Shown: positions 35,215 to 44,470, counted from the stretch's first letter. The stretch: DNA of 56,558 bases from an uncultured Paraglaciecola sp. (GCF_937123705.1 NZ_CAKZKO010000154.1:1-56558); one strand, 5' to 3'. Translations and numbers: made by a program. Notes: a model not told the origin generated them from the letters alone.

Positions 35215-36360
35215 TTAAACCACAGTCAACTGCATAAAGGCACTGGAGAATCGGCCGCTTTCTGGGATGTAACATAGAATTTTTTGACCCGTTTTTAATG
35301 GCTTAGAGTTAAACAGCTCCTCAAGCATAATAAGAATAGACGCCGAGCCAGTGTTGCCTTTTTCGGTTAAATTGGTAAACCACTTGTCGAAGGGCAGTTC
35401 AAAATCAATATTCACTAAGGATTGATAAACTTTTTCACGAAAAAACTCTGAAGAATAATGAGGTAGAAAATAGTCGTAATCTGACGTGGATAAATGCCGC
35501 TTGGCGATAATACGTTTTAGGGTTTCTTCTACCGTAATACGCACTACATGTTCATTTAATAATCTTACATCTTGTTTGACTGCGAGAATCGCCTGTTGCT
35601 CTCTATCTTCGCTATTGTAGCTTGACCAACCTTTGAGCTTGCCCTCTACTTTTTCGGCCCCAGCGTACATGCAAGCTTCGAGTTCGTTGGCGAAAGAAAA
35701 TGTATCAATCCAATCTAAGCGTAACGATAAACCATCAGGATTAGGTGAGTCTGTTAATAAGGCTGCTCCTGCGCCATCAGACAACATCCAGCGCAAAAAG
35801 TCTTTTTCGAATGCCATTTCTGGGCTTTTAGATAAAGACTCGATTTTATGCTGATGTTCGGCTTCAAAATTGCGCGCATGCATCATGGCCGATGCCACTT
35901 CGCTTGCCACTACAACACTTTTCTTGCTCTCACCTGCTTTGATATTGAGATAAGCATATTTAAGAGCGGTAACACCGCATAAACACACCCCAGAGGTTGA
36001 CACTGTTTCACAAGGAGGATTATTAAGTTCGCCATGTACCATAGAGGCGTGATTAGGCATGATTTGATCGGGTATAGATGATGAAGCCACTAAAGTGTCG
36101 ATATTTTGCATCTCTTGCTCATCCACAAACAAAGAGCGCACTGCCGCTGCGGCTAAAGCTGCGTTTGTATAGTTTTGCTCACCTGTCTCGGGGTCGATGG
36201 CGTAATACCGTTGTTTGATGCCATTGCTTCTAAGAATAATGGCTCGAGCACGAGATTTAACCCCCCCGACTTTACCTAATCGCTGCTCCATCTCGCTGTT
36301 AGCAACCGCAGCATTAGGTAGGGCAGCAGATAAATTATTGATGTAAACCGGATTAGTCAT
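35215..36360 (-). CDS. darB: Beta-ketoacyl-ACP synthase III, DarB/StlD-like
   Basis: 381 residues from the ATG at 36360; a TTG at 36390 would overlap darA. KASIII fold with catalytic cysteine 126 in STSGVCLCG, histidine in FLPHYSSEF and asparagine in EKGNTGSAS. DarB enzymes condense two beta-keto or unsaturated acyl thioesters and close the 1,3-cyclohexanedione ring. Next to the darA-like gene this identifies a dialkylresorcinol pathway. It is not FabH of fatty acid synthesis: the long N-terminal part and the CxxG context differ. Confidence 0.87.
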   Translation of the reverse strand: MTNPVYINNLSAALPNAAVANSEMEQRLGKVGGVKSRARAIILRSNGIKQRYYAIDPETGEQNYTNAALAAAAVRSLFVDEQEMQNIDTLVASSSIPDQIMPNHASMVHGELNNPPCETVSTSGVCLCGVTALKYAYLNIKAGESKKSVVVASEVASAMMHARNFEAEHQHKIESLSKSPEMAFEKDFLRWMLSDGAGAALLTDSPNPDGLSLRLDWIDTFSFANELEACMYAGAEKVEGKLKGWSSYNSEDREQQAILAVKQDVRLLNEHVVRITVEETLKRIIAKRHLSTSDYDYFLPHYSSEFFREKVYQSLVNIDFELPFDKWFTNLTEKGNTGSASILIMLEELFNSKPLKTGQKILCYIPESGRFSSAFMQLTVV

Positions 36361-36367
36361 GTATTGG

Positions 36368-37282
36368 TTATTCCCCTGAAGGCTCGGCAAAATATTTCTT
36401 TTGTTCGATAATTTTATCTTTGGTTAGCGGTGCAATGAGCTTTTTAATTAAGGCACTGATAGGCACTACCGTAAGAATAAGGGTCAGCAGGAAAATCACA
36501 TAAACGCACAAGCCTATTGCTCTGCGAGTACTTTGCTGCGGCCCTATTTTACGCAGTATTCTCGACCAAATAGTAAAACTATGATTGGCCATTCTTTCAC
36601 TGGCGATTAGTTTTTCGTTAATGGTGACCGCCGATAACCCTTTTAACATACTCTGTTGCAATGGATTAGGATCAGTCACTAAACGACTTTTTATAGCCAC
36701 ACCAAATCGCGCCGCTTCTGTAATATCTTGCTCTGACACACCCGCGGCTGGTACCCAAGATAACGGTTTTTTGTTGCCTGTAAGCATCCACAATGGGGTA
36801 GCCAAAAAACTAAAAAATGCACCACAATCATCGCTTAACACTATGTTGTCTACTAGCTTTGCTTGTAGGTTTTGTAGCTGAGCTTTGACTTTTTCTTGTG
36901 CCATTAACCACATGCCGCGGCAACCAATCACAGTGACCACAGGGGTGTTAGCAAATAACGACTTAGCCTGTTCGCTTTGAAGAAAAGAATTAATGGGTAA
37001 AGAAGGTGATAAAAACCACACCTGATACGACAAAATAATCAAATCGTATTGTTGATCTTGTGTGGTGCTAGGTTTCAACTCTATCGGTTGCATGGCTACC
37101 GTTTCGGGAAATATTCTAAAAAATTGTAAGAACGGCCAAGGAAAGGGAAAAGGTTTAGCCGGCTCTATGTTCAGCACTTCAAACTCTATATGTTCAGATT
37201 GAGAAATCGGTTGGCTAATAGACTGTAAAATTCGGGAGAGTTGACCTGTTTGAGAGTAGTTAATTGCAAGCACTTTACGCAT
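36368..37282 (-). CDS. darA: Dialkylresorcinol-forming enzyme DarA-like (flavodoxin-like)
   Basis: 304 residues. The N-terminus AINYSQTGQLSRIL (residues 6-19) is a flavodoxin FMN-phosphate loop, and ILSYQVWFLSPSLP near 84-97 matches the second FMN loop. The C-terminus has a membrane segment near 264-290. DarA/StlC proteins are thought to aromatise the cyclohexanedione made by DarB to a resorcinol. First gene of the minus-strand dialkylresorcinol module, seven bases ahead of darB. Confidence 0.83.
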   Translation of the reverse strand: MRKVLAINYSQTGQLSRILQSISQPISQSEHIEFEVLNIEPAKPFPFPWPFLQFFRIFPETVAMQPIELKPSTTQDQQYDLIILSYQVWFLSPSLPINSFLQSEQAKSLFANTPVVTVIGCRGMWLMAQEKVKAQLQNLQAKLVDNIVLSDDCGAFFSFLATPLWMLTGNKKPLSWVPAAGVSEQDITEAARFGVAIKSRLVTDPNPLQQSMLKGLSAVTINEKLIASERMANHSFTIWSRILRKIGPQQSTRRAIGLCVYVIFLLTLILTVVPISALIKKLIAPLTKDKIIEQKKYFAEPSGE

Positions 37283-37378
37283 AAATTGTGGGCCAGTTTG
37301 TCCTTCAACGATTAAGTGGTTAGTATACCTATTAACGGTAATTTGTGAACCCTGAGACGAGGTTAGCAGAGGAATTAG

Positions 37379-37852
37379 TTGAAGATATTAGTCTTATATT
37401 GTTGTTTTATTTATGCACTTTTGAGTGCAAATTTTGCCGAGTCAGCAACGTTAATGCTCGACGTACAAGGGCACAAAAAATATGCAGGGCAACTGCATAT
37501 TGACATCTCGCAAGTCGATGGCGAGATACAACAAGGACTAGTCTGGAAAGACTTAATACCAGTACGTAAACTAACAAAAACCATCGATTCAGCCCATAGT
37601 GAACAACAAAGTGTGGAGTTAAAAATTGAAGATCTACTTTTGGGCTCTATTTGTATTCGTTTATATCTGGATTTGAATAATAATCAAATCCTTGAACGCT
37701 CTTCAATAGGTTTGCCATTAGAGCCAGTAGGCTTTAGTAATAATCCATCCCTGTTTAATGGGGAACCGACGCCCCAAGATAGCTGCTTTATGTTACAACA
37801 AACCACTAATTATCAAAGTATCACACTCAAACATAATAAAAGGCGTCGATAA
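37379..37852 (+). CDS. DUF2141 secreted protein
   Basis: 157 residues with a signal peptide (ILVLYCCFIYALLSANFAESA). The LYLDLNNNQILER, IGLPLEPVGFSNNP and FNGEPTPQDSCF segments are the conserved core of DUF2141, a small beta-rich domain of envelope proteins often found near carotenoid or pigment genes. Start is a TTG with GAGGA six bases upstream. Divergent from darA with 96 bases between, so probably co-regulated with the dialkylresorcinol module. Confidence 0.8.
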   Translation: MKILVLYCCFIYALLSANFAESATLMLDVQGHKKYAGQLHIDISQVDGEIQQGLVWKDLIPVRKLTKTIDSAHSEQQSVELKIEDLLLGSICIRLYLDLNNNQILERSSIGLPLEPVGFSNNPSLFNGEPTPQDSCFMLQQTTNYQSITLKHNKRRR

Positions 37853-37873
37853 GGATTCGGTTGAGGCGAATTT

Positions 37874-37966
37874 ATACCAATCTCCATAAATAAGTGCTCA
37901 CTCAGCGAGAGTTTAAAATGGCTGGGGCTTTCTGAGTGGTCACTTATTTATGAAGAATAATGGTAT
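37874..37966. repeat. MITE-like inverted repeat, about 93 bp
   Basis: Left arm ATACCAATCTCCATAAATAA... and right arm ...TTATTTATGAAGAATAATGGTAT are imperfect inverted copies of about 33 bases, with a central 27-base segment containing GGCTGGGGC. TTA flanks it on both sides (37872-37874 and 37966-37968), a possible target duplication. No coding capacity. The right-hand TTA is also the stop codon of the gene at 37966. Confidence 0.8.
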
Positions 37967-38559
37967 TACAAGGTCACATCAATTATTGCTGGTAATGCCA
38001 TAGTGGCTAGTTCATTAAGGTTCTTAAGGTTTTGCTTCGAAGTGTAATGGGAGTGAAGTTGAGGATGAGCTAACAATAAGGCGTGACAGCTACGCTGTTG
38101 TTCTGTTTCTTGCCAAATAAGCAAGAGTATTGCCGATGCAGTATCTGTTTGGGTCTCTAAGGCGCTTAACAATAAACTCTTGGATAAGGCGTCTTTGTCT
38201 GCACCAACAAACAAATTGCAGCCATCTATGGCAAATTCTTTAGCAATGTAAAAATTGGCGGCATTGCCTACAGTGGCTACAAAATCTAAGGGTTTAATGG
38301 CGTGATTTTGTTGTAGATCCAACAACATTTGCTGGATCAACTCGATAGAAAAATGCTGGGCACAACTGATCAGCGATAATTTTTTATAATGGTGAATATC
38401 ACCGCCAAGCTCAGCTACTGCCGCTAAGGCGCATAATGTAAAATTATCTAATCGTCTAACTGCTACCCCATATTTTTGTTTAACTTGCTGGCGCAGATTT
38501 TTGTTGTCGATGTCACGGCTATGGCTAAAATTAGCGTACTTCAATAAGGTTAATTGCAT
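37966..38559 (-). CDS. Ketosynthase-like chain length factor (second)
   Basis: 197 residues, only the N-terminal half of a ketosynthase fold. The VGNAANFYIAKEF segment aligns with VHNAAAGLFSIF of the chain length factor at 21207, and the nucleophile region reads LFVGADKDAL with no cysteine. I infer a second, divergent chain-length-factor-like subunit. It overlaps the full ketosynthase gene upstream by ten bases, which supports a heterodimer. Its stop codon lies in the inserted repeat, so the C-terminus may be altered. Confidence 0.72.
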   Translation of the reverse strand: MQLTLLKYANFSHSRDIDNKNLRQQVKQKYGVAVRRLDNFTLCALAAVAELGGDIHHYKKLSLISCAQHFSIELIQQMLLDLQQNHAIKPLDFVATVGNAANFYIAKEFAIDGCNLFVGADKDALSKSLLLSALETQTDTASAILLLIWQETEQQRSCHALLLAHPQLHSHYTSKQNLKNLNELATMALPAIIDVTL

Positions 38560-39683
38560 GCTTGAATTGTCTCCAATACCAAGGCGGCATTGTTGCCACC
38601 AAAGCCACTATGATTGACCAGTAGATATTGATACTGGCTAATTGCCTTATCAAGGGGTGCAAAAGGTAACATGATTACATGGGGTTGGCTGGTAACGTAG
38701 TCGGCGACAGGAATACTTTGTTGACTCAGTAAATAATCCATCAATGCCAGTTCTATCACGCCACAGGCACCTAAGGTATGTCCGATAAAGGGTTTAAGAG
38801 CCATGATAGGGGGCGGATCATTAAAGTAACTTTTTAGTGCATGGTACTCGGATATATCGTTGTTGTAAGTTGCTGTACCATGGACTTTAATCAAGTCTAT
38901 ATTACTAGCCCTTAGTCCTGACTCTTTAACAGCTTGGCTCATTACTTTGTGTATATGGCTACCATCTTCCGCCGTCATGGTCAGGCTGGATGTATCACAA
39001 GCAGAATCACCTTCTAAAACGCGATAACAGGCTTTGTCTTTAGGTTGAGAGTTAGACAGCAATAATGCCCCTATGCCTTCACCTAAAATTAATCCTTGGC
39101 GCTCTTGGTGAAAGGCCAACAATTGCTCACTACTTAATAAATCTAATGAATGAAAACCTGAGGTAGTTAGCTGATTATAAAATTCGCAACCAATCACTAT
39201 AACCTGTTTAATATCAGTGCTTTGCAAAAGTTTTTTGGCATATAACACAGCGTTTAGGCTGGCGGTACAGGCGGTGTTGATTACTAAATGGTAAGGGTGT
39301 AGCGAAAATTTTTGTTGTAAATATTCGCTCAGCCTGTCGATTTTGGGTAAACCTAACGCTTTGTCGGTATCTGGGCTTAAGGTGCCAATATCTAATGAGG
39401 TAGAACCTAACATAAGTGCGGTTTGGCTTAATTGTTGAGGCGTTAAGCCACTGGTTTTGATCAGTTGTGCAACAACAGTGGATAAACTAGTAAACAGACG
39501 TGCTTCGGTATTATTGAGTGGCAGTTTATCCATAGCAAAAAAACTGGCGATTTGGGCTTGTTCTTCAACACCTGTAGTAAATGTAAGCTGAGTATTGGCT
39601 TGGGTTGAAAATGTTAACTGGGGTTCAACATAACTATTGCCACAGGCGCTATGGGAGACACTCGAATGGATATATACCGGCAT
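38550..39683 (-). CDS. Beta-ketoacyl-ACP synthase (third, dialkylresorcinol side)
   Basis: 377 residues from the ATG at 39683, one base after the ACP stop; an upstream TTG is less likely. Catalytic cysteine 139 in INTACTASL, histidine in KVHGTATYNND and in LKPFIGHTLGACG. It should work with the truncated partner at 37966 and the ACP at 39685, perhaps making the alkyl or polyene precursors condensed by DarB. Confidence 0.88.
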   Translation of the reverse strand: MPVYIHSSVSHSACGNSYVEPQLTFSTQANTQLTFTTGVEEQAQIASFFAMDKLPLNNTEARLFTSLSTVVAQLIKTSGLTPQQLSQTALMLGSTSLDIGTLSPDTDKALGLPKIDRLSEYLQQKFSLHPYHLVINTACTASLNAVLYAKKLLQSTDIKQVIVIGCEFYNQLTTSGFHSLDLLSSEQLLAFHQERQGLILGEGIGALLLSNSQPKDKACYRVLEGDSACDTSSLTMTAEDGSHIHKVMSQAVKESGLRASNIDLIKVHGTATYNNDISEYHALKSYFNDPPPIMALKPFIGHTLGACGVIELALMDYLLSQQSIPVADYVTSQPHVIMLPFAPLDKAISQYQYLLVNHSGFGGNNAALVLETIQACN

Positions 39684-39684
39684 A

Positions 39685-39960
39685 TTAGTTAACAGACCCA
39701 ACCTTTTGGATATGTGCAACAATGCTATTGATAGATTGTAAGTGTTTACGAGATTCCTTAGAGCCCTCTACTTTGATGCCAAAATGCTCCTTTAAAACCA
39801 AGGCGAGTTGCAAGGCATCGAGGGAGTCCAAGCCCACTTTAGAATCATTACCAAATAATGGCTCATCATCTGTTATATCTTCCCATGTCATGTCATCTTC
39901 TTTATCACATTCCACCACGATCAGTTTTTTTAATTGGGTTTTTATTGCTGTTAGTTCCAT
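39685..39960 (-). CDS. Acyl carrier protein (fourth)
   Basis: 91 residues from the ATG at 39960, which has AAGGAAA five bases upstream. Phosphopantetheine serine S46 in VGLDSLDALQL. It shares with the ApeE-like ACP the insertion EGSKESRKHLQSINS after helix III. Overlaps the end of the ABC permease gene by ten bases, and the ketosynthase starts one base past its stop: a tightly coupled ACP-KS pair. Confidence 0.9.
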   Translation of the reverse strand: MELTAIKTQLKKLIVVECDKEDDMTWEDITDDEPLFGNDSKVGLDSLDALQLALVLKEHFGIKVEGSKESRKHLQSINSIVAHIQKVGSVN

Positions 39961-41105
39961 GAAAGTTTCCTTGTTTTGCGGCGAAAGAGTAAAGCCGAGA
40001 TTAAGAGTGATATTGTCGCAAATATGCAGAGGAAAATAACACTTTTCCAATGTTCATGGCTAAATTGGCCATACATAGTGCCCTTAACAAGTTGCGCCGA
40101 CCAGTACATTGGCGAAAATTGCGCGATTTGTTGTAACACCTTAGGCATAACATCAAGTGGTACCATAAAACCACTTAATGCCGCCATAATAATATTCACT
40201 CCGCCTCCTAGCACTATGGCTTGCTCAAAACTCTGTACAACCGCAGCAATAATCGAGGCAAAACTCACCGCTGCCAAGCTAACAACCAGAGCCGTGCACA
40301 GCAGTTCTGCTACTTGGTTATAGGGAATAACGGGTAAATCAATTAAAAGCGGAATAAGCCGCCAACCAATTAGGCTTAAAACTAAAAATTGTCCCAAGCT
40401 AAACAGATAAAATGCCAGTAACTTAACCAGAAAATAGTGCTGCAAATTAACAGGGAAGGTCTTTAATCTGATGAGTGTGCCACTTTGCACTTCATTAATC
40501 AGGGTTAAAGAAATAGGCAAAACAATAAAATACACCCCAAATACTAACCAAGATGGCACGCTATAGCTCACCACGGGCAGTTCTTGGTTTTCAGCGGCTA
40601 TTTTAATGTAACCAGCGGTATCGGTTTGTTGGTTAATTTGCAACATTTGCGCATCTAACGGCAAATCCTGTTGCAACTCTCCGGTATCTAGCATGTACAA
40701 ATGTAACTTTACTCGCGCGAAGGCCATTTGTAGGTGTTGATTGAGTAGGGCTTGAATTGCGGGGGAAGTTGACGGGGCAAATGTTATCTGTACTAAGGTG
40801 TTATTCTGACCTGAAAATAACCCTTGATTGAGATCAGGGCTAAGGGTTAATTTGGCGCTGGCATTGGGTTTATCGGCACTCAACTGATAGCCAAATTGAG
40901 ACAAATAGCGGCCTAACAACCTTTGGGCGAATTCGTTGTTTGTGCGCAACTCAACATCAAGATTTTGAATCACTTGATCTTGCCGTTCACTCATTGCAAA
41001 GGTCATGATCAACATAAAAATAACAGGCATAAACAGCAATACCGCAACGCTATGCAGATCGCTAAACACCAAAATGAATTCCTTTTTAATGCTCTGAATT
41101 ATCAT
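39951..41105 (-). CDS. ABC-2 type transporter permease
   Basis: 384 residues. One N-terminal membrane helix (about 18-37), a long extracytoplasmic domain and five C-terminal helices (about 187-375) form the ABC-2 exporter topology. Overlaps the ATPase gene by 20 bases. Probably exports a lipid precursor or the finished pigment of this module; the substrate is unknown. Confidence 0.88.
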   Translation of the reverse strand: MIIQSIKKEFILVFSDLHSVAVLLFMPVIFMLIMTFAMSERQDQVIQNLDVELRTNNEFAQRLLGRYLSQFGYQLSADKPNASAKLTLSPDLNQGLFSGQNNTLVQITFAPSTSPAIQALLNQHLQMAFARVKLHLYMLDTGELQQDLPLDAQMLQINQQTDTAGYIKIAAENQELPVVSYSVPSWLVFGVYFIVLPISLTLINEVQSGTLIRLKTFPVNLQHYFLVKLLAFYLFSLGQFLVLSLIGWRLIPLLIDLPVIPYNQVAELLCTALVVSLAAVSFASIIAAVVQSFEQAIVLGGGVNIIMAALSGFMVPLDVMPKVLQQIAQFSPMYWSAQLVKGTMYGQFSHEHWKSVIFLCIFATISLLISALLFRRKTRKLSWN

Positions 41106-42006
41106 CTTGTTCCATGTGACTTACATAATATTGGGTCAATGAGGTTTGGTCATAATGCAGGTTCACTATCTTATGTTGACTATGACCGAGTAATGTTAAA
41201 ACTTGCTGTAAGATAGCGGGTGTTTCTATATATAGTTCGAATTGCTTGCCGCTGGGCGCAACTTTAATAGGGATATTTGACAGCTGTGCTATCCAATCTG
41301 CTGCTGGTATTTCTGCAAACTCTAGGGACAAGCATTTACTGCCATGTTGCAAATTTAAGTAACTGGCTTTGCCGTGATTTAACATCACTATTTGGTCACT
41401 GATATCTTGCACTTCGGCTAATAAATGCGATGTATATACTATGGTTTTCCCGTGTTTTTTTAGTGAGTTAAGCTGCGTTAATAGGGCTTCTCTGGTAATG
41501 GGATCAACCCCTACTGTGGGCTCATCTAAGTACAGTATTTGTGGATCTTTTAGTAAGGCTATGGCTAGATTTAACCTGCGTTTGTAGCCCCCGGATAAAA
41601 TTTTTGCTGGTTTATTATAGACCTGTTGTAACTGACATTGCTCGGTAACCTTGTCTATTCTAGATTGGCATTTAGTCTGTTTAATGCCACATAAACTCAC
41701 AAAATATTCTAAATTTTGAGCGACACTCAGTTGTGGATAAAATGCATATTCTTGAGGCACTAAGGCAACGTTTTTTTGAATAAACTGCCTGAGGGAGAGA
41801 TTGTCACTTTGCTTAAAACACAGCGTCCCAGAGTAGCAAGTAATAAGGCCCGACAAAATGGATAATAAAGTTGATTTTCCTGCCCCATTTGGTCCGATTA
41901 GACCAAGGCATTGCCCTGCCTCCACATCAATATTAATCCCCTGAAGCGCAAGAGGTGAAGATTTAGTATAGCGATATTCAAGATCTTTTATGGTAAATGC
42001 TGACAT
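41086..42006 (-). CDS. ABC transporter ATP-binding protein
   Basis: 306 residues. Walker A GPNGAGKST, signature LSGGYKRRL, Walker B ILYLDEPTVGVD and the H-loop histidine in YTSHLLAEV are all intact. The C-terminal 90 residues form the extra domain common in drug- and lipid-exporting ABC-2 systems. First gene of the last cluster operon, with the permease overlapping its end. Confidence 0.92.
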   Translation of the reverse strand: MSAFTIKDLEYRYTKSSPLALQGINIDVEAGQCLGLIGPNGAGKSTLLSILSGLITCYSGTLCFKQSDNLSLRQFIQKNVALVPQEYAFYPQLSVAQNLEYFVSLCGIKQTKCQSRIDKVTEQCQLQQVYNKPAKILSGGYKRRLNLAIALLKDPQILYLDEPTVGVDPITREALLTQLNSLKKHGKTIVYTSHLLAEVQDISDQIVMLNHGKASYLNLQHGSKCLSLEFAEIPAADWIAQLSNIPIKVAPSGKQFELYIETPAILQQVLTLLGHSQHKIVNLHYDQTSLTQYYVSHMEQDDNSEH

Positions 42007-42196
42007 TGTGTCTCAATAGAAAATTTGCTTTGGTGCCTGTTACAGAGCATGGTTGGCTTACTACGCTAATTTTATCTTAAGCCTAAGTGAGTGGCAGCGT
42101 CAGTGATATACTACTTTTAACTTTGCAGTTATTCAATTGCAACTAGGGCGTGTTACATAAGGAAGTTCATGGTCTCAGTTACCATATGGGTTATCG

Positions 42197-43027
42197 ATGA
42201 ATAAAATACTGCAATTTTATGGAAAATATTGGCTGGTGCGATGTATTTGGTGGCTAGGAATAGTGATACCGAGTATCCCCTTTATCCTCGTTTCCCTAGG
42301 ACTGCTGTTACTGATGCATTGGCCTAAAAATTATCAAGATGTGGTCAATATTGATGTGAATTTGGATGCTGAGTACCTAACGTTTTCAGCTCACGGCGTG
42401 AAAGATTCAGCCGCCAGTTGGAGTGATGAGCTTCAACTGGTTTATGAGCAAATCCAACCCTTAACCTCCAGTGATATTCACACTCAACATATTAGTTTTG
42501 GCTGGCAACCTTATTCAGATAGTGTGTTTAATTGTTCTGTAGATGGTAAAAAAATTGGCTATGCTGTGGGTGAAAAAGTAGCGCAATTACCTAACCTTAA
42601 TGCAGTTCATTTGGTCGGCCATAGCTGTGGTTCTTTTGTTATCTATGGAATGTGCACTGCGCTCAAAGAAATCCGCCCAGCAATGAGAGTCCACACCACC
42701 TATTTAGATCCCGTTTCTGTTTATTCTGGCGTTTTTTGGGATTATGGCATTGAATATTTTGGTAGTTGCGCGGATTTTAGTGACGCCTATATTGATACTC
42801 AGGATACTGTGCCAGGAAGCAACCAAGCTTTACATCATGGGGTGACTTTTGATGTCACCCAAACAAGAATTAGTAATCATCTGGACTTTGCGCCCCATGC
42901 TTGGCCCACACTGTTCTACGTCAATGCTTTGAAAAAACAACAAGTGCCCATTCATTACAATTCATTTGATGTTATGGGCGTTACTTATCAAAAAAATACC
43001 CTGAACAAATGGACATTAAGTTACTAG
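42197..43027 (+). CDS. Membrane-anchored alpha/beta hydrolase
   Basis: 276 residues. An N-terminal membrane segment (about 15-40) is followed by an alpha/beta hydrolase domain with nucleophile serine 143 in the elbow GHSCGS and a likely catalytic histidine in HAWPTLF; the aspartate is probably that in TYLDPVS. Its substrate cannot be told. Could be an esterase tied to the neighbouring pigment cluster or an unrelated core gene. Convergent with trkA, seven bases apart, no obvious terminator between. Confidence 0.75.
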   Translation: MNKILQFYGKYWLVRCIWWLGIVIPSIPFILVSLGLLLLMHWPKNYQDVVNIDVNLDAEYLTFSAHGVKDSAASWSDELQLVYEQIQPLTSSDIHTQHISFGWQPYSDSVFNCSVDGKKIGYAVGEKVAQLPNLNAVHLVGHSCGSFVIYGMCTALKEIRPAMRVHTTYLDPVSVYSGVFWDYGIEYFGSCADFSDAYIDTQDTVPGSNQALHHGVTFDVTQTRISNHLDFAPHAWPTLFYVNALKKQQVPIHYNSFDVMGVTYQKNTLNKWTLSY

Positions 43028-43033
43028 GGGCTA

Positions 43034-44413
43034 TTACCCAAAAAAGAAAGCACTGGGTTGGAATAGTTTTTCAACGTGACTAATGAATTTCTTATCAACG
43101 AGGAACAGGATAACGTGATCATTGGCTTCTATTTTTGTATCGCCGTGGGCAATGATGACTTCTTCACTTCTTACAATGGCACCTATAGTGGTGCCAGGTG
43201 GCAGATTGATCTCACGAATTTCTCGCCCTACAACTTTAGATGTACTGCGGTCCCCGTGGGCAATGGCTTCTATGGCTTCTGCCGCTCCACGTCTAAGTGA
43301 GTAAACATTTACTATGTCTCCTCGCCTTATATGAGTTAGGAGTGCTGAGATAGTGGCTTGCTGAGGAGAGAAGGCAATATCAATCTCTCCACCTTGTACT
43401 AAATCTACATAAGCGCCTCGCTGGATCAATACCATGGCTTTAGATGCACCGAGTCGCTTGGCTAACATAGCCGACATAATGTTGGCTTCGTCATCGTTAG
43501 TAACAGCAATAAAAGCGTCGACCTGCTCAACATTTTCTTCGGTTAATAACTCATGATCTGAGGCATCTCCCGAAAAAACGATGGTTTTATCTAAGTGTGC
43601 GGAGAGGTATTTTGCTCTTTCGGGGTTGTACTCTAATAGTTTTACATTGTGATTATGTTCAAGTAATTTTGCCAGACCCGCACCAATTAATCCGCCACCG
43701 GCGATCATGATACGTTTGTAGCTCGACTCTAATTTTTGTAGTTCACTCATGACAGCGCGAATATGTTTAGTGGCGGCGATAAAAAACACTTCATCGTCGG
43801 CTTCAACAATAGTTGTACCTAATGGGCGGATAGGTTTGCCTCTACGATAGATAGCGGCCACACGTGTTTCTACATTGGGAATGTGTTCTTTGATGGCAGA
43901 AAGTGCATGGCCTACAAGTAAACCACCATAATAGGCTTTAACCGCTACAAGGCTTGCTTTACCTTCGGCAAATTCAACTACTTGTAAGGCACCTGGGTAA
44001 TCTATTAAGCGTTTTATGGCTCTTGTTACCAGTTGCTCTGGTGCAATTAAATGATCGACAGGTACATCTTGATGCTTAAATAATTGTTCTTGGTAGATGA
44101 TGTATTGTTCGGAGCGAACGCGAGCTATTTTGGTAGGTGTTTTAAATAAACTATAAGCGACCTGACAAGCCATCATATTGCTTTCATCGCTGTTGGTAAC
44201 AGCAATCAGCATGTCGGCGTCTTCTGCCCCAGCTTTTTTTAGTACATCTGGATGAGAGCCCATGCCTCCTACTACTTGCAAGTCTAGTCTGTCTTGCAAA
44301 TGTCTTAGCTTGTCTTGATCAGAATCGATAACGGTGATTTCATTTTTTTCACCGACTAAATTTTCCGCTAAGGTGGCACCCACTTGACCGGCACCAAGGA
44401 TAATTATCTTCAT
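43034..44413 (-). CDS. trkA: Trk potassium transporter, regulatory subunit TrkA
   Basis: 459 residues (E. coli 458). Two RCK repeats, each with a nucleotide-binding Rossmann fold ([13 protein letters not shown] at the N-terminus, [13 protein letters not shown] near 235) and a TrkA-C domain. The ring binds NAD(H) and ATP and gates TrkH, encoded at 11152. Last gene of the def-fmt-rsmB-trkA operon, the same order as in E. coli. Confidence 0.97.
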   Translation of the reverse strand: MKIIILGAGQVGATLAENLVGEKNEITVIDSDQDKLRHLQDRLDLQVVGGMGSHPDVLKKAGAEDADMLIAVTNSDESNMMACQVAYSLFKTPTKIARVRSEQYIIYQEQLFKHQDVPVDHLIAPEQLVTRAIKRLIDYPGALQVVEFAEGKASLVAVKAYYGGLLVGHALSAIKEHIPNVETRVAAIYRRGKPIRPLGTTIVEADDEVFFIAATKHIRAVMSELQKLESSYKRIMIAGGGLIGAGLAKLLEHNHNVKLLEYNPERAKYLSAHLDKTIVFSGDASDHELLTEENVEQVDAFIAVTNDDEANIMSAMLAKRLGASKAMVLIQRGAYVDLVQGGEIDIAFSPQQATISALLTHIRRGDIVNVYSLRRGAAEAIEAIAHGDRSTSKVVGREIREINLPPGTTIGAIVRSEEVIIAHGDTKIEANDHVILFLVDKKFISHVEKLFQPSAFFFG

Positions 44414-44470
44414 TCGTGGTTTTTACACCTTATTTTTAGAGGGTGACAATAGTAGACAGGCCAACACGTC

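Larger units (their letters stand above)
13239..42006. other. Hybrid aryl polyene-dialkylresorcinol biosynthetic gene cluster
   Basis: Some 29 genes for type II polyketide-style assembly and export lie between trkH and trkA. Left arm (minus) 13239-20386 and right arm (plus) 20488-33124 form the aryl polyene pathway. 33170-37282 (minus) is a dialkylresorcinol module. 37966-42006 (minus) adds a ketosynthase pair, an ACP and an ABC exporter. Boundaries are inferred from where recognisable core genes resume. Confidence 0.85.
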
